Positions 46,301 through 59,093 of a stretch of DNA of 60,000 nt are shown piece by piece; the first letter of the stretch is position 1; every line of letters begins with the position of its first letter. Source of the stretch: Cryptomeria japonica (Eukaryota > Streptophyta > Pinopsida > Cupressales > Cupressaceae); contig NC_081405.1 of NCBI RefSeq assembly GCF_030272615.1, positions 568,043,095-568,103,094 of the forward strand, written 5' to 3'. The notes under the pieces are model-generated. The model was given only the letters and a program-made list of their open reading frames with translations, had not been told where the DNA came from and searched no databases. A program made the position numbers and the translations under genes.

Positions 46301-47645
46301 AATATGCCCCACAATATGGACAGATGTGAATTTTTGGTCGAACAGTTGCTTGTCCCTTCCTTTGAAATTTCGACGACAGATGTGATGTGTGTTCTTGTTG
46401 GTCCTAATTCCCCATGGTACAATGACACCTATCAATATTTGAAATCCCAAACATTACCACCTAATCTTTCCTCTAACCAACGCCGAGCCTTCATCCGACA
46501 GACAACCAAATATATCATCATTGCCGACACCCTTTACCGTCATTCCTTTGACCATACCCTCCTCAGGTGTTTGGATTCTGATGAAGCACAAACGGCTTTA
46601 CGCGAGGTTCACGATGGTATATGTGGAGGCCATTTCAATGGTCTGAGCTTAGCCAAAAAGTTGGTTCATGCTAGGTATTATTGGCCCACTCTGGAAAAGG
46701 ATGTTCATGATTTTGTCAAGAAGTGCTACAAATGCCAAATCCATGGAAATTATATTCATGATCTTCGTGGCCCTTTCTCAATGGGGATTGGATCTTATTG
46801 GCAAGATTCACCCGACATCTGCAAATGGACACAAGTTTATCATTACAGACATAGAGTATTTTACAAAATGGATCGAGGCTATCCCTATGACCTATATCAC
46901 TGGTGTGCAAATTTCAAAATTCCTACTAAATTATATCATATGCAGATATGGGGTTCCCCTTGCAATAGTCACAGATAATGGCCGTCCATTCAAGAACAAA
47001 GATGTCAAGGAAATTTGTGAAAAGTTTCACATCCAACATCGTTTCTCCAGTCCATACTATCCATAGGGTAATGGTCAAGCCGAAGCATCAAATAAAACCA
47101 TTATCAAGATCCTGAAAAAGGTTGTCAATGCCATTGGTCGAGATTGGCATGTACAGTTGAATCTAGCACTATGGGCTTATCGCACTTCTATCCGCACACC
47201 TACTGGTGCAACACCTTATTCCTTGGTGTATGGTGCTGAAGCCATTTTACCCTTGGAAGTGGAGATTCCTTCTTTGCGTGTTTCCTTGCAACATCTGATT
47301 GATGATGAAATGCACAGAGTCTCTCGGTTGCATCAACTTGAGATGTTAGATGAGAAACATCAGACAACCCTAACACATTTGCAAGCATATCAAAACCGTC
47401 TCCGTCGCTCTTATAATAAGGAGGTCAAAGGGTGACACTTTGAAGTGGGAGATCTGGTTTTAAAGCCAAGCCCCAAGAATGCACAAGCTACTGACATCAT
47501 CAAAACAAAGTTTGAACCTAATTGGGTTGGGCCTTTCATAGTTACTGTAGCCTATGGCTCAGGGGCATATCAGCTTACAACCCTAGAAGGTGAACCTTTG
47601 TCAGATCCAGTCAATAGTATGCACCTTCGCAAGTACTGGGCATAG
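46301..47645 (+). pseudogene. int: Tat-type integrase (element I)
   Basis: The zinc finger HFNGLSLAKKLVHARYYWPT ... CYKCQ lies at about 46630-46740. A frameshift near 46755 moves the core to another frame: FSQWGLDLIGKIHPTSANGH with the first Asp, VTDNGRPF with the second, and after a TAG at 47064-47066 GNGQAEASNK with the Glu. NLALWAYRTSIRTPTGATPY and LVYGAEAILPLEVEIPSLRV follow, then a TGA at 47433-47435, and the C-terminal FEVGDLVLKPSPKN ... HLRKYWA stop at 47643-47645. The D,D,E triad is intact but spread over three frames/blocks. Confidence 0.9.
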
Positions 47646-47684
47646 TTTTCTATTAGCAGTTCTTCAAATATGATCCTGAAAAAA

Positions 47685-47820
47685 TACAAAAAAAATTCAA
47701 AAAGTTCAAAATACAAAAAAAAAAAAAAGTGAAAAATTGAAATATCAAATAAAAAAGTGAAAAATTGAAAAATCAAATAAAAAGTGAAAAATTGAAAAGA
47801 ACAAAAAAAAAAGTAAAGAA
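47685..47820. repeat. A-rich minisatellite
   Basis: Three imperfect copies of about 25-28 bases built on aaaagtgaaaaattgaaa. Confidence 0.85.
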
Positions 47821-48139
47821 AAATAATTTGCCCTCTAGTGAAAACCTGACAAACAGGCGCTTTGGGCAACTACCATGGTGAAAACTTGGCAAACAGGCGC
47901 CATGTGTAAAAGATTATTGCTCCGTCATCTATCATGACCCTATAGCTTTAGCATGCTTATCCTTGTCCTGACCTAATGTTCTGTTCCAGGCCTGTGCATG
48001 GTCAACATCATTGTCTTTCATACTTAGTTTTCCAGTCCTTGTGCATGTGTTTCGGTCCTGGTCACTATATATATTTTTCAAATGTTCATTGGGTGCGCGC
48101 CCCTTGTCATGATCAATTACTGGAGCTTTCAACTCGCAT

Positions 48140-48350
48140 AATGTCTTGAAAAAATCATAAAAATCAAATAATGTCCTAAAAAACTCATAAAAATCAAATA
48201 ATGTCTTGAAAAAATCATAAAAAAATCACATAATGTCTTGAAATAATCCCTAAAAATAAAAAAATGTCTTGCAATAATTCAAAAAAATCAAATAATGTCT
48301 TGAAAAAATCCCTAAAACGTCAAATAAAGTCCTGAAAAAATGAACAAAAA
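48140..48350. repeat. Minisatellite, about 30-34 base unit
   Basis: About seven imperfect copies of a unit built on aaataatgtcttgaaaaaat, continuing from the preceding A-rich region. Confidence 0.88.
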
Positions 48351-49531
48351 AAAGGTAAAAACTCAAAAAAATAAAACATAAATGATCCCTTTGTGCATAG
48401 ACAGATCGCTGAGCATACCTCCAATGACACTCGCTTCAAACATTGTGCTTTAATGAAATCACACATTCATAGATGAACTGTTCAACCAAGCATTCAAATT
48501 GATCAACATTGTCTTATCAATCGAACATCAGCATCAACATTATCTATCCTTGTCACATTATCATGGGTCTTATATAGGGTGTGGTATACTCGAAACCAGA
48601 CTATGTCTTGTCTTAGATGGGGTACCGCATTCCCTGAAACTAGACAACATGATTGTCCTATCAACACTTTCAACTTTTGACAATGAAGATCAAGATGTTT
48701 GTTTGACTTGTTGAAATTAGTGAGTCTTATCATTTATTGATTTATCTTTGATCATGTTCCTATGTTGCTCGATGATGTCACTGAGTGATTTAGAGTGACC
48801 GGGATGGTTCATGGTCCCTTTTGTTTTTTTTGTTGTGTTTGCTGTTTGTGGAATGTTTGTCACAAACTGGGGCAACTATATCATTGGGTGTCTATGATAA
48901 GTACATTCGCTCTGTGAATGCCACACATACCTCGACCCTTGATGTATGCACCCTAGGATGCTTCACTCATTCCTTGTGTGTGATGTGTCTATCTTACACA
49001 AAGGGATTGCATTATTGCTCTGCCCTTCATTGCCATGTTGCGCCGCATCCATTTTGCCATATCAAATAAAGGTTCTCACCTACTTCTGTGCATTGGTGAA
49101 AGCAAGTTTTTCTTCATCTCTAACTGTCCCCTGTCTGATTTCTTCTTACTAACATTTCTTCCATCAGTTTGGGCAGTCAGTTCGGTCTAGTGCTCCGATC
49201 TCCAAAAACATAAGCAACATCCTGCATTCATTGATTAGTACATTTGCATTATACACAACATTTTATCTTTTTCATTTTATAAATGCATCAAAAGCACATA
49301 AAAGTATATTCATACATGTTCCACAATGGTACATAAATAGTGCATAAGCCATCCATACATGGAAAGTAACCATAAGCCATAACACATTGCATCCCATCAT
49401 ATAGCTGCATATCATATCATATTTCAAAAAGTATCAGAGTACAAAATTGGACTGTCTGTCTTAAGTATGGCCCACGGGATGAATACATAATGTCACACTA
49501 CATATGTCTCTATCATAAGGAGCACGTGCCT

Positions 49532-51414
49532 CTATCACTGGGTGCTTCCTCTATCCTCCTCATCCCTACCATGTCTCAAGGATGATGTCCCTCCTATCCC
49601 TGGTCCTGGTTGTGGTGGTTTCCTAGGTCCACTCACCCCCATGCTGCTCACTGACCTCCGAGAGCATGGCCTGCTCTCTGTCCTCGACTGTGACCGATAT
49701 GATGTTGCTCTCTGCTCTGGTGGAACTGCACTCTCATATAGTGTCCTCAACTAGCGTATCTCATCTCTGGTCTCTACCAACATCTGTGCCATCTCACGTG
49801 CACTAGCATCCCTAATCGACCCAATATACTCCGTCACTCTCTGCTCTGCTTGCTGTGCCTGGGCTATTGCTGTATCTTGAGCCGCTGTCAGTCTAAACTG
49901 ATCCTGCTCTGTTCTCAAGATAACATTCTATCTCTCTAATGTCACAATGTGATCATGCTAACTCACTATGGTGGCCCTACATATCTCCATCTCCTCTATG
50001 CTAGCTATCTTCAGCTTTATGGGTATATCTTGCAATGACTCCTAATCGGCTAGATCTGGCTCATCCTCCTCATCCTCATATCCATCCTCATCATCCCCTC
50101 CATCCTTGTCATTCTCATCACCTCCATCCTCATCATCCTCCTCATCCTCATCATCTCCATCCTCGTCATCCTCATCATCCTCATCATCTCCCTCCTCCTC
50201 TCCAGCGAGTGGGAAGTCCTCCTATCTCCTAGGTACCGGAATATCAGGATCTATCAATGGTACAGGCCACCGTCGTGCAAACCATCGCTCATACTCCTCT
50301 GTCATCCTGGCATCCACAACATTTGATCTCCAATCCCACTATCTCTGTTGTAGTTGTGTGAAGTCGGCATATGCTATGTGTGGCTGAATCATCCTCCCCC
50401 ACTGACTCGTCTCTCTGTGAGATTGGGCAAAGTGTGCAGTCCCTCTCGGTACATCCTACCTCTCTCCAAACTGTTGTCCGACTCTCTCTGGCAGGTACAT
50501 CTCAATCACTCTCTGGTGATTCACTGGTTGCCCAATCAGGTATCTCTCCTGTCTGCAATACTGTAGCTCATCACTATCATCTGACCATACAGGGCAATCT
50601 TGATATGGCCTCCATGTGAACTCTCTCAATCTGTCTAGCTCATGTCGCCAATACAGTATGTATCCGAACGGACGCTATCTCAACGTACCCCCATAGCAGT
50701 ACACATATGGTCGATGTGGTACTACCTATCTCTCTGCAATCAGTCGACATATGGCTATGTGCTCAAATGCCCATACCTATAACAGTGTGACTCCACAGCT
50801 CAATGTTTGCACCCTCTGATATGCTATCCGATGCAGCTGAAAATATAGCATAGCAAGCACGCATGGTCCCCATGTGTACACAGTCCCCTCTATTGCCATC
50901 CGCTCTAGCACTCTTCCCCAACCAATAGGGAATCCATGTCCTCATCTGTCCCCTGCTAATAGGCATGCTATAACCACGACTATCACCACATATCGCTGAT
51001 CGTACTCTGTTGCCATGGTCTCCCAGCCAATCTCCCTCTCTATGATATCCAGATCATCTACGTCGCACTTGAATAATCTGCACAACACATCTCTCCCTGT
51101 CGCTGGATCATATTTTATCATCTCCCCATGAATCGGAATGCAGAGGATACGCCACACGTCCTCTAGTGTCACAGTCGCCTCTCTAGTCGCCAGATGGAAA
51201 GAGGAAGTCTCTGAATGCCATCACTCTACCAATGCGGTAAATAGTCCTGTGTTTGCCCTAATCTCGAGCATGAATGTGATATAGTATAATCCAAGTCCTG
51301 CTAATGTGTCTCTATCCGTGCTCCTGAGTCCATGTCATAACATGAAGCATTCAGGTCGGTTCTCTCGTGTAATCAATGGATACTGTCGACTATGCATCAC
51401 AATTGGGGCACACT
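49532..51414 (-). pseudogene. Antisense plant mobile domain (PMD) protein inside element I
   Basis: Read on the - strand, a PMD (aminotransferase-like, mobile) protein: LAGLGLYYITFMLEIRANTG, LFTALVE, a stop, WHSETSSFHL, VTLEDVWRILCIPIHGEM (about 51110-51180), GWETMATEYDQR, then a frame change near 50960 to MRTWIPYWLGKSARADGNRG. Further matches include TWRPYQDCPVW. A run of about 50 mostly Asp/Glu residues (50040-50215) and a basic Arg/Ser-rich tail (49535-49750) follow. Several stops and shifts: a pseudogene. PMD genes are plant genes repeatedly captured by transposons; here it lies between integrase and the 3' LTR, opposite to the element. The family call rests on my recognition of the motif, not a search. 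Confidence 0.78.
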
Positions 51415-52149
51415 TTGTCAGTTTTAGGGTATTCTCCTAAGGGCTGCATTTCCTTGTTTCATGCACAAATCAGGGTGTCTCTAATCTATTTTGACCTATC
51501 CTATCCTTATCCCCCTTTTCGGGATCATCCGCGTGCTGTTTTCGGTAAAATTAGGGTCCTCAGTGCACAACTGTGCCTGTGCAACATCAATTTGCGCCTG
51601 TGTACCCTACACAGGCATAAATGTCTAGTTTTGACTTCCCTGTGGGCCCCACAATGTCCCGCAAGCAAGTAAAATTGATGAAATTGACAATATGGGTTTT
51701 TGAGATACATACCCCTGCTCCCGCATTGTCTGGTTGTCTGTAGGTGCATACACGTTCCCTGAGGTGATTTGCCATTGGAATGTTTGCCATCTCTCTGCAA
51801 GGGTCCTTTTTCAGAGCAACAAATCCTCCACTTTGGCTAGTGCAAATGAGCTATTTTCCTTCTCCTTGTCTCCTTTATAGCACTTTGTCAGTGCATAGAT
51901 GGACATGCACCCTCTCCATCTTCTGCTGGTCACGGTCTTTTGCACCTTCAACTGCTTGTCATTTGTGTATCTGATCCCCGATTTTCAAACCGTTTGATCT
52001 TATCATTTTTTATCATTCTTATCGATCAATTGGCCTCTTTTCTGGATGTTTCCGGCGAATTCCTCGAGGGGGCATGCATATGTCATCATTATTATCTGGG
52101 GCATTTTCATTATTGTTCTTTGAAACAGCGCTTAGAATCACATTGCCTC
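51415..52149. other. Upstream flank of the PMD pseudogene, element I 3' region
   Basis: No recognisable protein. It would be the leader or promoter side of the antisense gene. A hairpin lies at 51596-51616. A short - strand frame (51525-51800) has no known family. Confidence 0.5.
51596..51616. repeat. Perfect 9-bp stem hairpin
   Basis: GCCTGTGTA and TACACAGGC around a CCC loop. Confidence 0.9.
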
Positions 52150-52163
52150 AAAGAGGGGCAAAA
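52150..52163 (+). promoter_or_regulatory. Polypurine tract of element I
   Basis: aaagaggggcaaaa directly before TGTAGACATC; distinct from the H PPT. Confidence 0.75.
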
Positions 52164-52499
52164 TGTAGACATCTAAAAATGGTCAACGCTTGTAGAGTCA
52201 TATTTTAACATTTGCGCAATGCCTTATTTTAGGGTTTTTGCATCGCATTAACATTTCTTCTATGTTGCGCACTTGGTCTTTATCATTTGTGAGCATCGAG
52301 TCCTTCTTCTGCATTCTTCATTTGTCTCAATTTCGAATTTGGTCTTGTTGATAATAATTTTCAATCATGATTTTGGTCGATCTTATCCTGTCGCATCAAT
52401 GTGCGTGCTCATTTGGCATATTTTGACATCGTCAATTCGATTTCATTTTGGACATCATCAATCCTAATCGATGATAGAATTAGGGTTTTGTCCTCTTGT

Positions 52500-52705
52500 C
52501 GATATCATCATCTTTGCGATCGATTTGTCATCGATCCTTGTCCTTGTCAATCTCGTCAATTTTGCGATCGATTTGTCATCGATCCTTGTTCTCTTGCCAA
52601 TCTTGTCATTTTGCAATTGATTCGTCATCGATCCTTGTCCTCTTGTCAATCTCATCAATTTTGTGATCGATTGTCATCGATCGTTATCCTTTTCAATCAT
52701 GTCAA
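52500..52705. repeat. Tandem array, about 49-base period
   Basis: Four copies of a unit built on gcgatcgatttgtcatcgat start at about 52516, 52564, 52613 and 52663; a decayed fifth follows. It lies in the U3 part of the I LTR. Confidence 0.92.
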
Positions 52706-53220
52706 TTTGGATCAATTATTGTTCCTCGTCAATTGATGCCTATCAATTTGGTCTCCTTGTCAATCTTGGTCAATTTGTCATTGATTTTTGTCACCCAATC
52801 TCAATCATTTATCAACATTGGTCCTTTTTCAATCAGAATCATGATCGAACCTACATCAATTATCTTTTGTCAAGACCTAATTGTCGTCCTTGCATTTCTA
52901 ATTCATCTTCTAGGATTTTATGATTTATTCATTTAATCTTGTTTGTCATTTTCCCTCTAGGTTAAAATAATTTATTTATTTATCCTAAGTCTTCTTGTCA
53001 CAATTAAATATTTATTTAATTGGCTAATTAATTCCCCTCCTTTTTGTGAATTAATTAATGAATGAAAAATTATTAATTAATTTACCTAATTTTCCAATTT
53101 ACTAATTTCTCCTAATTCCTAATTTTCTAATTTTCATCAATTTCTAATTTCCTAATTTCCAGTTCATCTAATTTTCTATTTTCTCCTATTTTTCTAATAT
53201 TTCCCCTAATTTCATGGGAA

Positions 53221-53300
53221 TGACATAGCAATTTGTCATAATTTGTCAATCAATCAATTTTGACATAGCAATTTGTCATAATTTGTCAATCAATCAATTT
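53221..53300. repeat. Perfect 40-bp tandem duplication
   Basis: 53221-53260 equals 53261-53300 base for base (tgacatagcaatttgtcata as the first half), then partial copies of the tttgtcataatttgtca motif. Confidence 0.97.
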
Positions 53301-53407
53301 TGCATAGAAAGTGTCAATTTTGTCATAATTTGTCATATTTGTCATTCTTGATTTGAAATTTCCTTTCAAATCTCTTGATGCTAATCTTGTCATTTCTCCA
53401 ATTTGTC

Positions 53408-53414
53408 TATAAAT
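53408..53414 (+). promoter_or_regulatory. Candidate TATA box in the I LTR
   Basis: tataaat within ttgtctataaattgg, a good plant TATA context, about 325 bases before the proposed LTR end. Confidence 0.5.
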
Positions 53415-53735
53415 TGGATGAATTTCTTCAATCATGGTCCCTGATCAATCAATCACGCTTCTAGTATCTTTATGCTGCCTTGTCAATCTTGCTTTCATAT
53501 TATGCTTATGCACTTGTAGGTGATATTAACAAACAAAGCAATTTGAAGGAGAAAGGACGATGAAGAATTATAAGGGAGATATCTGCATTTGGTTTGCTTT
53601 AATTTCATTTTGAAGATCTTGTCTTCATGTTTTCTATTGAGTGTAATAGGATTTCTTGTCATTGCAATTGAGTTTTCGTGATTGAGCTAGGCTAATATTT
53701 ATGTTGCTTTGATGGCTTCCAAATTCCTATCTACA

Positions 53736-54253
<518 letters not shown>

Positions 54254-54266
54254 AAGGAGGGGAGGA
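54254..54266 (+). promoter_or_regulatory. Polypurine tract of element H
   Basis: aaggaggggagga immediately before the LTR start TGTAGTGTCC. Confidence 0.88.
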
Positions 54267-57200
54267 TGTAGTGTCCACCCTTGACTTGACTTGTTTGACT
54301 AGAGTTGAGCTTTAATTCATGCATGATAGACACTATTGGGCATAGGCTATTTCAGATGATTTATAGGATGTTGATACTATCATTAATGATCATGTGATTT
54401 ATTAGACACTATATGCTTATTATATGATTGACTATCGAAAGATTATATTGATCATGTGATTTGATGAGCATAATTGTTGATGGATTTTACATGCCTTACT
54501 ATAATCCTGAATTATACTAATCATGCACTGGATGGTGTTTTTATGTACTAACCATATTTAATGATTATCTATGATGAGTTGATCTTATGGTGTGTTTGAT
54601 TGTTGTATGGCTGTCTTCGGGATAGAGACAATTCCACATCACTCATTGTGAGCGGGATGTGTTGTTGCGATTCTCTAACCCTTGTCTGTTATAATATATA
54701 TATGCATATGTCGTATCGTTTCTTTGTGGATGCAGGATTTGAAGGTACCAGACACTGACTCCGCCTGGCTCCACAGGTTTGAGTGTGTCTTTAAATCCCA
54801 ATGGTATGTGGTTCGGAGTTGGCACAATTTCCCCTCACATACTCTAGGTCTAAGTTGTTCACTGTGAGTCATCAGTGTCTTGGTGCAAGTCGTCATGATA
54901 GTTAGTAAGCTGGGTTTCTTCTGTGTTGTGAGTATGTTAGTATTGGTTGATTATTCCTCTTATGTTGAGATTGACTATTTGATTATTGATGCGAGATTAA
55001 ATAATTAATGATGTTTATTTTAATTATTTTGATTAATAGCGATTTGATTATTTGGTTATCTAATGTTAAATTTAATTTATTGGATTCTTGCCTTTTTGGT
55101 TATTTGATTATTTGATATTTAAATGTTTATTTATTTTAATGATGATTTAATATTTATTTAATATTTATTGTTTAGCTTATGATGTGTTTTATATTTTATT
55201 TGTGATTTGACCTTTATTGGTATTTATTTATTTATTTAATCACCTATGGTTTAACATTTATTTGGCTTTTAATGTTTATCTAGATCATTAATTCATTTAT
55301 GAGCCTTTGGTTTATTTAATTTAATTTCCCCATTTAATTTATTTAATTGTGGCTCATGTTTTATTTATTAGTTTGACTTTTATATTAAGTGGGTTGTATA
55401 AATAATAAAATGATAAAACATTCCCACCAAGTTGTAAAAAACATGATTTATATTTACCATACCTACCCTCTTCTCTTAATGGTTGAATTTAAAAAGCGAG
55501 GTAAAATTATATTATATGGTGGGGTTGGTAAAATATATTATAGATTGGAATATTTTGATTGGCTGAGATTGAGGCTAGGGTTTTTGGTTAATGTTTGTCT
55601 TTTTATTTTATTTTCCATGAATTTTTCGTGGGTTGGTTCCTCTCTGGAAAATTTTCTCCAGCAAGTTTTCTTCTTGGTTTTGGTTTTCTTCTCTCTTGGA
55701 TTTTGGCTGGAGCTTGGGTTGGATTTGGTCTGACTAGTGGAATCTCTTCTTCAGCTTCTTCCATAAAACGGGTTGCAGATTGGAGATGTATTCTACCTTT
55801 TTATATTTTATTTTACAGTTTTCCTGTATGCTTTGTGTCTATAGATTGAATGTGTGAGCTTGGGGAAATGAATCTAAAATTTGTATAGTGAGGAAGGAAA
55901 TATATGAAGGCATAAATTTGTTGTAAGGTTTTATTCTTTAGTTTGTGGGAAATATTTGTATTTATGGGTTTGTTGAAAGCCTTCTGTGTCTTTCTAAGTC
56001 TATGTCGTGCATAGAGTTTTGATTTAATATTGGCCTTCAAGTGTTTATTATTTATTTAAGGTTGAAGTGAAATTTATTTATTGGGTAATATTATTTCACC
56101 CATTAAGTAATTAAAAGGGGGTAATTTGTATTCTTTTATTTAAAAGTTATTTTCACCCCAGGTCAATGGTTTAATTTATTTTACCTACCCTTGGAATTGA
56201 TTGGCTGAAATTTTATGGTAGGTAGAGAATATATTTTATTTTCTTGAACTTTGGGAAGCTAGGTATGAAATATAATATTTTTGAAATATTTTGATTGGAG
56301 CATGGTTTTGCTTGGTTTGTTTTTTGTTTTTTTTAATAAATAAGTCTTCCTGTGCATTCATGGAGGTTGGCATCTTTGGTGAATGAATTTCTGAGATTAA
56401 TTAAAAGATTGCTGGTGGTTGGATTTAAATTGGATTAAAGGCTTGGACTAGTTTTTCCTGTAGTTTTTTCATGTAGGTTAATTATCTAGTTGCTTGATTC
56501 TCTGGTACTTTCGGGATTAATTCTTGTACCAGAGGCATTGTTGAGGGTGTTGATGATTTATAGTTTTATATTTGATTTTATCTGATGTATTTTGTTGGTT
56601 TCAAGCATATTTACCTTCCTATGTTATTGGGGAAAGAATTGTGCTTTCATCCATATTGATGTGCTATGGTTGGTGAGTTGGAAGTGTTTCTATTTTGGGG
56701 AGCAAGTGAATTGGCCTTGCTGTGGTTTTACTTTCATTAATGGCAGAAAATTGAATGGCTTGATATGCCTTTGTTTATTGCTAGCCAAGAGGCTCATTTT
56801 GTTATATTAATGTTGTTGTAGCCTTGCATATGTTGTGAGAGTATGTGTGGAAGTTATTGCCTGCATTGAGTATTATTTTAATGTATTTATGTTGGTAGAG
56901 CCTCTTATGATGTGTTGTTGGGCCATGTTAGGAGGAGTGGGCTTCCTTGTGATGATCGGGGTCCAAGAGATAGGCTGACATGAGGTTCCTTGTAAGGATG
57001 CATGAAGTCTAGACCACCAGGGCACATTGGAGTTTTCCATGATCTGTAAACAAGTGATAACTTTCATAATGAATTAATTGGGATGGGAAAATTATAACTC
57101 ACTTAAAAAAGATAATGAATAGTTTTGAGCCTCATGACTTATGTCCTAGGGAGGATGTTTTAGGATAAGCATGAGAAGGCCATGAAGACGGTAAGCTAAT

Positions 57201-59093
57201 CTCCCTTGGTCTCTCATAGGTTGAGATGGCTCCACATGTCCATCAGGCTAGTGCCTTGTGTTATTATGTTATTGTGTTGTGAGGATGGCATGTGATGACA
57301 CTCCACTCCTACATGTGTTCCCCCTTTATGATTTATGATTATGCTTATTGGATGCATTTATGTCCTGATGAGATTTACGCCTCTGGGAGTTTATTCTTGT
57401 GGCTCTATGTGAGTTCTTTCTTGAGAGTCCTTGTTGGTTAGTCTCTTTGGTTTTGAGTGTTAGCCTAGATGTAGAGTGTGTGTTGGGACCTTGTGTCATC
57501 TCCTAGCATGGGGGGTTGTTCATTTGGTTCCACATGGTCGGGTGGTTGGTGCTTTTAAACCATTGGGATGTTCCTATCTTTAGATTCTCCTTGCGTGGAT
57601 GAGGATGATTCTTTAGATAGTTCATCGATAATAATTGCAGCAAGAATGTAAATGATGATGTGATTTATGTAATGAAATTCTTATGTAACGGTTGTAAAAG
57701 AAGTCATGTATATGAGAAATGACTATGTTGTTCTAGTTACAGTGATATCTTTTGATTATGGTATATAATTGCAATGATGAACCTTGAGTGGTATTGTAAC
57801 GCATTTATATTAAATGAAATGGATGCATGAGATGTGGATAAGTATTGTTGTTTGAAACTAAATGATGTATTTTGTATTCTTGATGAACCATGTTAAAACT
57901 AAATCGGGTAAACGTTATGATAATGGTATTAGATTTGAAATGATGCCTTTAACTAATGATATAAGTAGAAGAAATGTTATGTCTTGATAAGATGTATGAG
58001 TTTGAGTAATGTTGGAAGATATCTTAGCACATGTTTATGAGTTGTGATTAAATAATTTGAAATTATATTATCATATTTCGTAGACAGTGATCTAATGATT
58101 GATTCAAAATCCTATAATGCTTGGGATGTAATTGAAGGTTCCTTATGAAATATTTTATGGATGTTCTTAGTGAATGAATTGCTAATCTTATTAATGGAAA
58201 TTACTAGTAAGTGTATGGGAAGATGACTAAATGAGTTCTTGTCTTTTAGGAAAGGATTATAATGTATCATGTGTTATAGTTTAAGAATTATATCTCCATT
58301 TGGTGGATGCTATTAGTGGTTATGGAATTAGGATATTGTATCATAGTTTGTGTTAAGATGATTTTGTGTAGTTACCTAATTTGTAATAAGATGATTGTTG
58401 GTTAATTGATATAGTGTAAGAGATTTTATGAGTATTAAACGAGCTATGGGTTAAATGTTTACGGAGACTTTGTGAGTATTGCATTATGTGCTTCTGGAAT
58501 CATGATGAAGTAACAAGTATGCTAGGAGCATATAATTATAAGTGACTATGTAGGAGTTAATTGTAAATTGAAATTATGTTAATGCAATAAAAGGGTTAAT
58601 CTTGATATATGGATGATGATGTTTATTGTCAGAGGTTGGTTAATGGTAATAGGAACATTTGGACTTGGTGTATAAAATGAATCTAAGTGAAAAGGGAAAT
58701 AGATGTGCATTGAAAGATAGAATCTCAAGTTAAATAAAAGATTAAGTAGATTGCATATAATGGGTGTTAAGTATTTCTATGTTACACCTATGTGTGTATA
58801 ATGATTAAGATTATGAGGTATTGATCTGGAAGAAAGTAAATGCTTATTGCTTATGTAGGTAGATTAAGTAATGGCGTTGAGATACCCGAGGGAGTTAGTA
58901 GTATTGATTTATTGTATTCTACTTGCATAATTGTTTGAATAGCTTGAGTGAATTACTCTATGTTCATAATACTTAAATGTTGTTGTGTGCTCGCTGCATT
59001 GCTTATGAGATGTTATGTGTTATATTGTAAAAAAAAAATTAAAATAGTGCGTTTTTAGCTATATTTCTCTAGGGTATTTTGGCGGGCATTACA
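54267..59093 (+). repeat. 3' LTR of element H
   Basis: 4827 bp, partner of 34956-39788. Small indels (for example near 56315-56340) and scattered substitutions only. Confidence 0.94.

Larger units (their letters stand above)
47646..49531 (+). other. Element I 3' region between integrase and antisense gene
   Basis: No sense gene. It contains A-rich minisatellites (47685-47820 and 48140-48350). Between them, two copies of a gtgaaaac-aacaggcgc motif (about 47838-47864 and 47878-47902) resemble the short G/A-rich repeats seen after integrase in Tat elements. Beyond 48400 only short frames on either strand. Confidence 0.6.
42668..53735 (+). mobile_element. Element I: 5'-truncated Tat/Ogre-like Ty3/gypsy
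   Basis: Domain order on the + strand is protease, G-patch-like segment, RT, RNase H, second RNase H, integrase. About 4.5 kb of 3' region follows with an antisense plant mobile domain pseudogene, then PPT (52150-52163) and an LTR starting TGTAGACATCTAAAA (52164). No 5' LTR, PBS or gag is present. The PPT and LTR start differ from those of H, so I is a separate element nested in or joined to H. The right end at 53735 (cctatctaca, inverse of TGTAGA) is tentative. Confidence 0.75.
52164..53735 (+). repeat. 3' LTR of element I (right end tentative)
   Basis: Starts TGTAGACATCTAAAAATGG after a PPT. It contains a 49-base tandem array, a 40-base duplication and a TATA-like box at 53408-53414. The proposed end, TCTACA at 53730-53735, is inverted to the TGTAGA start; with no second copy in the window it cannot be confirmed. 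Confidence 0.6.

Noticed and set aside
50035-50387. + strand Ser/Pro/His-rich protein
   Set aside because: It is the shadow of the acidic Asp/Glu codon run of the antisense PMD gene.
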